Shown piece after piece: positions 58,229-64,000 of a DNA stretch of 64,000 nucleotides. The notes below the pieces were generated by a model. It was not told the origin of the DNA. It searched no databases and saw only the letters and a list, made by a program, of their open reading frames with translations. This DNA comes from Leishmania infantum JPCM5 (lineage: Eukaryota; Euglenozoa; Kinetoplastea; Trypanosomatida; Trypanosomatidae), in NCBI RefSeq assembly GCF_000002875.2, contig NC_009277.2:188501-252500 (forward strand), given 5' to 3'. How positions within the stretch are numbered: the stretch's first letter is position 1; the number at the start of each line of letters is the position of its first letter. A program made the position numbers and the translations under genes.

Positions 58229-58858
58229 TTCTCGCCTGCTCGACACACGTGCACACGCACACATGCCTCTCAGTGCGTGCTGTCTCAGGCTCCAGTACAA
58301 CCCCACTCTCTCTGCCTGGGGAGAAGCCAAAGCAGCCCCCCTCCCCTCCCCTCCTATGCCTGCCGAATGCCGAACTCGCCTCTGGTGTGTGACAGGGTCA
58401 GGTGTCTGTGACGTAGGCGGAGGTCCGCGCGATGCATCGCTGCTGATGTCGGCGGTGAGGGCCTGGATGGCGTTGCGTCGGGGCGACCTGCGACCGTGCA
58501 CACGCCTGCACACCGTCTATGTGATGGGCGAAGTGCCAGCGTGGCTCGAACGCACCCCGCACGGCCCTCACACTGACCACTGGTGGGGGGCAGCCTGAGC
58601 GCCACGCCGAGGGGGATGCACCAGGGGTGGCGACCGGCACAATGGGGGAGCGGCTGTGAGGCGACCTGCTCAGCGGGCATGTGGGCTGGGCTCGAGGCAG
58701 AGGCGGTGCTGAGACGACTGGGTCGGCGCATTGCTGCCGTGCGCGCGTGCCCCCAGGGCTGCTTGGCACCAGGCGGATGGGGCACCTGTGGCAGGGGTCT
58801 GTGGTGGTGCGCGGTGGGCGGAGCGGCATGGCGTGACGTTCGAGCTCGTGTTGTGTGG
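58229..58858. repeat. SIDER-like interspersed repeat, copy C (longest)
   Basis: This aligns without gaps to copy A from 58229 to 58816 (shift 56848) and to copy B from about 58356 to 58858. It is the only copy containing both the left part shared with A (TTCTCGCCTGCTCGACACAC) and the right part shared with B (GGCGGAGCGGCATGGCGTGA). Copies A and B are therefore differently truncated or diverged versions of one element of at least 630 bases. Confidence 0.72.
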
Positions 58859-59502
58859 CAAAGAAATGGAAGCGTGGAACGAAGGGACTCTCCTCCCCAT
58901 GATGGCGGCTTGGAATGCACGTGGCGCGGTCCACCTGCATCATTGCCGCCTCATCGCTGTTCCGCCCCACACGTGCACCGATCAACCGAGCACAACTGTC
59001 GCATAGACGGACATGCGAAAACGCAAAGCCGCTCTCAGGCTCACGGCTATGCATACAGCGTCTCGCATCCCCCTCCCTCCCTCTCCTGCTCTACCACCTT
59101 ACCGCCGCGTAGTGCCGCCTCCGTTAAACAGCGCGTCGCTTTACTCTTCCTTTGCTTGTGGGCACCATCCACGACGAGCTTCCACACATCAGCGCGGACG
59201 TACCGTAGACGCTTTCCTTGCGCAACCCCCCCTCCTCCCTCCCTCACCCGCTTCTCTGTCGTCTCTCAAGACGTAGGCACCAACACGTGATCTCTTTACC
59301 AAGTACCCATTCTCGCCCCGTCGTCTTCCTTACTTCCTCTGCCTCGCTCACGACCCTCTTCGTGGGCCTCCCCTCGCCGCTGCGCGCCAGCACACCGACA
59401 CGCACGCGAGCAAGGAAGGTCGCTCACGAGACACGAGTCACATCAACATCAACGCCATCACCGCCACGAAGGCGACGCGCGCGCTCCAGTTGTATCTACA
59501 TC

Positions 59503-59526
59503 TATATATATATATATATATATATA
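59503..59526. repeat. (TA)n microsatellite
   Basis: A 24-base TA run in the 5' flank of the MGCKC gene, about 206 bases before its ATG. Confidence 0.9.
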
Positions 59527-59731
59527 CGCATACACGCGAGGTTTTTCGCTCTGCCCCGTTTTCCGTAGCCCAAATCCTCATCGACTCGCTATTGTGCCAC
59601 GTGTGTCGCCTGCCACACCTCTGTTCCCCTCACCCTCCCCCATCCCCCGCCTCTCTCTCGTGCGGATACAGCAACACACGGCGGTGCTACACACCACGCC
59701 CAGTCACCGAAACGACTCGCAGAAGAGGGGA

Positions 59732-61771
59732 ATGGGCTGCAAGTGCACAAAGACCAAGGATAAGAGGAAACACGAGGGGCTGCCCGGGGCCTCCGCAGAG
59801 GACGCGGGGCACGAGGCGGTGCAGTACGCCGGCACCTCCGAGCTGGATGAGGCGCTCGTGAGCGAATCGGTGCGCCCTTCCGCGACAGCGAGCGCCTCCC
59901 ACAGGAGGGGTGAGGGGAGCCCCAGATCGCCGGCGCGACTGCCGGAGGAAGCGGTAGCGGAGCAGCAGGCAGACGATGCGGCAGCTGCCGTTGGTGCACC
60001 TGATGACTCGACGCAGACGACGACAGAGATGTCGGTGAAGCCGAAGCAGAGCGATAATGCTCCAGCAGAGGCCGACGACGCCTCCAAGAGCGTCGGTGTG
60101 GTGCCGCACTCGTTCACAAGCCGCACCTGGACGCCATCAGAGCAGCAGAAGCCCGAGCGGGAGGTGCCAAAGGTTGGCAGCCAGTTCGACTTTGAGGCGG
60201 AGAGCACCGACAGTGAGGAGAAGGCGGCGGCAGATGAGTGGGAGGTGGAGCTCTCGCAGCCGTGCTCCTTACCGCCATCGACGCAGCAGCAACCGGAGCC
60301 CGCGCCCGTCCCGCCAGCGGCAGTGACAGCGACGTTGAACGACGCGGAGGCAACAACGCCGGTCGCCATGGAAAGTGTCCCGCAGCCGATACCGAAGCGC
60401 GAGTCACCACGCTCGCTGCCGGACGTTGCCAACGGTCAGAGCGCGAGCGCTGCAACGTCGTTGAACGCACCCGCTCCCGCGCCGCGCCGCCTTTCGCGGA
60501 AGCCGAGCATCGCGAGCTCTTCGTCCGTTTCCGTGCGGCCGTCACGACGGCCGTCTCAGCGCAACCTGCTGCAGCCATCGACGCACAACGGCGGTAGCCT
60601 GCGGGCTTCTCAGTACGTCGCCTCTCCCGCAGCTGCTGCTCCACCCCCGCCTCTCGCCCTTCCTAGGGACGAATATCGCGCTGCTGCAGCGGCGCCGCCG
60701 TCGCCGACACCGTCGACGGCCTCGACTTCAGTGACACCCATCAATAAAAAAGCGTTGATACCGGTCGGCAAGCCGTCTGAACGCATGGAGGCACTTCACC
60801 ACGGCGCTGACACCGGCCGCGAGACGGTGGCGTCGCGACAGCACCTGAACCGGTTTCTCTACCGCGAGAGCCCGGTTGGCCTGTGCACGCCACACTCGCA
60901 GCCGCCTCTGCGGCCTGTGTCTGGACAGTGGCGGCGCGGCTTTCTCTCTCCCATTCCGTATCGTCGGGGCTACACGAACCCGAACCCGGGCGCTGCCCCT
61001 CACAAGCACCGCATATCAACGACGTACATGCCCCCGCCTACGGCGTACGTCATGGGGGCTGCCGGCGGTGCGCCGCCACGGCTTTTGTTCGACGCTTCAA
61101 CGCTTGCCACCATCGAGGCATCCACCACTAGACTTATCGAAGCGCACACGCTGCGCCTCGCCGGCGCCCACAACGGCGCGGCGGCGATGATAACGGGCAA
61201 CGGCCGGGCGAATGGGGCGCCCGTTTCCGCGCCGCAGCGCTTTGTGGCGCCATCGATGTCGGTGCCACTCGCGTCACGACTGCCGACGCCGAACCTAAGC
61301 GATCCCGTGCCCTCCCTCGCTGCGTCGGCAGCAGGGGTGTCTGCTGGTGCTTCCGCGCCACCGTCGACAACCGCTGGCTCTTCGTACTCGCGCGGCAGCC
61401 AGAAACCAAAGTTGGCCATGCCAGCACCTCGAGCGCAGCAGCAGCAGCGCTTTCCCGCCGCTCTCCACGCTGCAGAGCAGTCCTCGGAGCAGCACACGTC
61501 TAATCGCGCAGGCATGCCAGCACAAGCTGCGGTAAACCAGACGGCGAGGTACGACGACGATGGCGTCGACGCCCCGAGTGCGGATGTCTCGTACGGCGCG
61601 GTGCAGGAGCCGGGCGTGCACGAGCAACAGTACTGCAACACGCTCGAGCCCCGTGAGGACAGTGTCACCACCTACGAACCGTCGACAACGGATGAGGTGC
61701 CGACAAACGCGGCCGTGCTGCTGCCGGTAGGCTGCGATGAAGGCAGCTCACCCATATTCCAGTATCCTTGA
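59732..61771 (+). CDS. Predicted myristoylated and palmitoylated low-complexity protein
   Basis: The 679-residue product begins MGCKCTKTKDKRKHEG at the ATG at 59732; the frame upstream opens only from GTG. Gly2 fits N-myristoyltransferase substrates, and Cys3 and Cys5 fit palmitoylation. The following Lys/Arg cluster would reinforce binding to acidic lipids. In trypanosomatids such MGC proteins often go to the flagellar or pellicular membrane. The rest is acidic then Pro/Ala/Ser-rich and probably disordered, with SRKPSIASSS and SRRPSQRNL that look like phosphorylation sites. A more ordered patch occurs at about residues 370-470 (NRFLYRESPVGLCTPHSQPP, WRRGFLSPIPYRRGYTNP). No enzyme domain is recognised. 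Coding-like sequence continues past the stop in another frame. Confidence 0.78.
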   Translation: MGCKCTKTKDKRKHEGLPGASAEDAGHEAVQYAGTSELDEALVSESVRPSATASASHRRGEGSPRSPARLPEEAVAEQQADDAAAAVGAPDDSTQTTTEMSVKPKQSDNAPAEADDASKSVGVVPHSFTSRTWTPSEQQKPEREVPKVGSQFDFEAESTDSEEKAAADEWEVELSQPCSLPPSTQQQPEPAPVPPAAVTATLNDAEATTPVAMESVPQPIPKRESPRSLPDVANGQSASAATSLNAPAPAPRRLSRKPSIASSSSVSVRPSRRPSQRNLLQPSTHNGGSLRASQYVASPAAAAPPPPLALPRDEYRAAAAAPPSPTPSTASTSVTPINKKALIPVGKPSERMEALHHGADTGRETVASRQHLNRFLYRESPVGLCTPHSQPPLRPVSGQWRRGFLSPIPYRRGYTNPNPGAAPHKHRISTTYMPPPTAYVMGAAGGAPPRLLFDASTLATIEASTTRLIEAHTLRLAGAHNGAAAMITGNGRANGAPVSAPQRFVAPSMSVPLASRLPTPNLSDPVPSLAASAAGVSAGASAPPSTTAGSSYSRGSQKPKLAMPAPRAQQQQRFPAALHAAEQSSEQHTSNRAGMPAQAAVNQTARYDDDGVDAPSADVSYGAVQEPGVHEQQYCNTLEPREDSVTTYEPSTTDEVPTNAAVLLPVGCDEGSSPIFQYP

Positions 61772-62220
61772 CGACGCGGACGCCGACAACACTCACGCCC
61801 GAAAAGGCGGCGGCCACGCACCCGAATCTCCGTCAGCGGGAGCCCCATGGGGAAGCTGCGGCGCCTAACACCGCCACAGAACGAGCTGAAGTAGCCTGCG
61901 GCAGTGGCCACGTGAATGGTGCACAAGGACCCTGCGTTGCAGCCGCTGCCGCCGCCGTCGCCGTAGAGGGGGAAAAGCTTTAGAATTTGGCCAAGATCGT
62001 GGCGCAGATGGGCACCATCACGCCCATGTAGCTGGAAGCAGAGAAAGGACTGCGGGAGAGTGTAGATGTGTCGCAGCTGATAGGAAGCGCAGCCGCCTCG
62101 CTCTCCTACGGCACCATGCAGCCGTGTGGGAGCGGCGCCATCGACGCTGGGGCGGGTCGAAGAGGGAGCGAAAGTCTAGTGGCAAGCGTAGAGCAGGCCT
62201 CTCGCCTTGCCAGGGCACAT
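61772..62220 (+). pseudogene. Broken coding-like tail of the MGCKC gene
   Basis: Past the TGA at 61769-61771 the frame one base behind is open from at least 61741 and reads LTPEKAAATHPNLRQREPHG and RAEVACGSGHVNGAQGPCVA. It meets TAG at 61981, continues NLAKIVAQMGTITPM, meets TAG at 62029 and continues LEAEKGLRESVDVSQLIGSA. A further frame reads SILDDADADNTHARKGGGHA until TAA near 61866. The protein-like texture without an ATG suggests a decayed C-terminal extension, or sequence errors. Confidence 0.4.
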
Positions 62221-63224
62221 GTGAGCGTGCTTCGCCGGGCCTCTATCACTGTGCAGCTGTCTGCGTCTCTCTGCTCTCTGCCTGTTTTGCTCGCGTCTCG
62301 CTTCGTTTCCTTACTTCCATGTGCTGTTGCCATTCTCTTGTTGCTTCGGTTGTTGAATTCGCATGAGGGAGCAAGAGAGGAGGGTGTGGAGAGGGGGGTG
62401 GGGCGCAGCACCTTCCTCCGGCCCTCCGGCCCTCCTCTGTCGTTGTGTGTGGGTGTGCGCGTGCCTGTACCGATGTTCCTGTGTTTCTTCTGCTTCGCTT
62501 CCCCAATACCGCCGCCGCCACCGCCACCGCTTGTGTGCGTCGTCTCTGAATTTGTATGTTTGGTCTCTTAGAAACTCTCTTTCCCGTCGTGCTGCGATGG
62601 CGGGCCTGCATGCAGCAAGCCCCCTCCCCCACCTCGTGCAGCTCCCCCTTCTACTCACCGCCTTTGCAGCTGCGCCGATGGACGGATGACGAGTGGATGT
62701 TTTGGAGCTCGCGACGTTGTGGTAGGCCATGTACATGCTTGTGCTGTATGCAACGCCTTCTTGGTGTGCGTGTATGAGTGGAGGGGGAGGAGTCCATCTC
62801 TCTCTTTCTCTCGCGTTCTCGTTTCGTTTCTTCGCATCTCCGTCGCTGATCTCCGACCTCGATGCGCGTGTTCTCTATGCGCCTGCCTCGCCTGCTGCGT
62901 GCGGCGGCATTGCTGCCATTGAAGCTGCACCTCGCCCTCCTTTCTGTGGCGCCGTGCGGATGCAGAACGCGCATGGTTGGTCGGCGCGTAGAGGCGTACG
63001 TATGCTTCGATAGCCCTGCTGTGAGGGGCCACCCCACGCCACCCTACCCCACCCCTCTTAACACCTCTTGCGCCCCTTCGGTGCCTCTTCTCCATCCCTG
63101 ACGACACACCCACGCGAGCGCATTACCAAAATCTGCTTCTTGTTATCGAAAACGTTTGACACACCCTCGCTGGTGCAGGAATTCCTGAGGTGCTTGGCAC
63201 ACACCTTCCCCCACACCCAACCAA

Positions 63225-63282
63225 ATATATATATATATATACGGCAGCACGCGGGTGCAGGGTGGACATATATATATATATA
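63225..63282. repeat. Paired (TA)n microsatellites
   Basis: Two TA runs (63225-63241 and 63268-63282) are separated by a 26-base G+C-rich spacer. Both are self-complementary, so they can also pair with each other around the spacer. Confidence 0.85.
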
Positions 63283-63717
63283 CAGGAACGAAACGGGGAC
63301 GCTCATCACAGGAATTATACGAAGCAGCAAGCACACGCGGCACTCCCCGCCCCAGCCCATACAAGCCAGCGCACGCATCTCTCTCTCTCTTTATCTGTCT
63401 CGTCTCCCCTTTTATATCTATCTGTCTATCCCTCTGTTTCGCCTCGCCTTCCCCTCGCCTGAGCGTCCATCACCACCGGCTTCCACAACTCCTTCTTGTT
63501 GTGTTCTCTTACCTGTCTTTCCTCACTTCCTGCGCAGGTGTGCGTCTCTTTTCACGCATCACACCCACCACAACCACCAACACCCGCCACCGGAGGAGGA
63601 GAACGTGCTTCTTTCCGCCTTCTTCCGTACGCGTACCACAGCGCACTTGCCGAGACGGGGCAAGTGCGAGAAGGTGCGACGTGGCAAATCTAGCGTGTGC
63701 TCACCACCTAACACACA

Positions 63718-63742
<25 letters not shown>
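63718..63742. repeat. (CA)n microsatellite
   Basis: An uninterrupted CA run of about 25 bases, in line with others placed in 5' flanks of this window. Confidence 0.85.
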
Positions 63743-63749
<7 letters not shown>

Positions 63750-64000
63750 GTGAACGCTGACGCGTGCACAGAGGGAGAGCGCGCACGCCATATATCGATT
63801 ACCTTCTCGCCTCTTTGTCTCCTTCACTTTCCGTGGCCGTGCCTGTAGGTGCCTCACTGCCGCCACTACCACCGCTGCTCCGCACTCACAGACCGCGCAC
63901 ACCGACCGCCCATCGTCGCCTGTAGAAGCGTCGCCATCACCAGTGCTATCATCATCACTGCCGTCGGTGCTGTTTTCCATCATCCACAGCGCCGCACGCA

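Larger units (their letters stand above)
57506..59731. other. Intergenic region with SIDER-like copy C
   Basis: This holds the lanosterol synthase 3' flank with (GT)n at 57535-57551, purine-rich DNA at 57628-57655, a TA-rich patch at 57692-57715, CT repeats at 58090-58112, the repeat copy at 58229-58858, a (TA)n run at 59503-59526 and C/T tracts at 59620-59660. No supported gene is seen. Confidence 0.6.
62221..64000. other. Intergenic and 5' flank of a gene beyond the window
   Basis: This has CT-rich tracts (62798-62825, 63380-63440, 63480-63530), two (TA)n runs at 63225-63241 and 63268-63282, and a (CA)n run at 63718-63742. A pyrimidine tract at about 63802-63830 followed by AG at 63847-63848 is a good acceptor candidate for the next gene, whose start is not reached or cannot be decided. 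No supported gene is seen. Confidence 0.5.

Noticed and set aside
63068..63760. 230-codon frame near the right edge
   Set aside because: It begins at TTG and translates (TA)n and (CA)n microsatellites into Tyr/Ile and Thr/His repeats, so it is 5' flank rather than a gene.
1..64000. CRISPR arrays, bacterial operons, rRNA genes or introns
   Set aside because: No regularly spaced repeats, Shine-Dalgarno-led overlapping genes, rRNA cores or GT-AG split genes were seen. The layout is that of a trypanosomatid polycistronic unit.

Overview
The window looks like a stretch of a Leishmania-type (trypanosomatid) nuclear chromosome. The supported protein genes are long, intronless and all on the + strand. 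They are separated by 0.5-2.4 kb gaps full of pyrimidine tracts, (TA)n, (CA)n and (GT)n runs, as expected for one directional polycistronic unit processed by spliced-leader trans-splicing. Coding DNA is G+C-rich and proteins are full of Ala/Ser/Gly low-complexity inserts. A dimeric all-alpha dUTPase of the kinetoplastid type and SIDER-like interspersed repeats in three intergenic regions fit Leishmania rather than Trypanosoma. The species cannot be fixed from sequence alone.

Layout. 186-1067: small one-TM hypothetical. 2490-5099: BIVM-family protein. 5979-11225: very large Exo84-like exocyst subunit. 11.34-11.80 kb: a compositionally anomalous, roughly 80% G+C block. 12158-12967: dUTPase. 14332-14769 and 15227-15664: two almost identical 60S L23a genes. 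These three genes sit in an A+T-richer island of about 5 kb. 17304-21827: a large protein with a degenerate kinase-like region and a coiled coil. 22466-26800: a large protein ending in a PHD-like zinc knuckle. 27801-28961: beta-class carbonic anhydrase. 30688-33720: fusion of a PHOSPHO-type HAD phosphatase with a DUF89/ARMT1-type domain. 35348-41077: giant type II membrane protein followed by a frame-shifting coding-like tail. 43504-52953: a 3149-residue protein with membrane spans, PAS-like segments, an FHA domain and a STE11-like kinase domain. 54482-57505: lanosterol synthase (oxidosqualene cyclase). 59732-61771: predicted dually acylated MGCKC protein, also followed by a decayed-looking coding tail. 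From 62.2 kb to the end is the 5' flank of a gene outside the window.

The genes do not form one pathway. They share transcription, not function: nucleotide hygiene (dUTPase), translation (L23a), sterol synthesis (OSC), CO2/bicarbonate chemistry (CA), vesicle tethering (Exo84-like), signalling (PAS-FHA kinase, pseudokinase-like protein) and metabolite phosphatases. Expression differences would be set post-transcriptionally, and the three near-identical repeats downstream of gene 1, the carbonic anhydrase and the sterol cyclase are candidates for shared 3'-UTR control.

Most interesting items: the membrane-PAS-FHA-MAP3K architecture with an altered catalytic loop, the HAD-DUF89 double phosphatase fusion, two genes whose reading frame appears to continue in broken form past the stop, three unusually well-conserved SIDER-like copies, and the G+C-extreme block at 11.3-11.8 kb. 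All domain calls are by eye; no searches were run.
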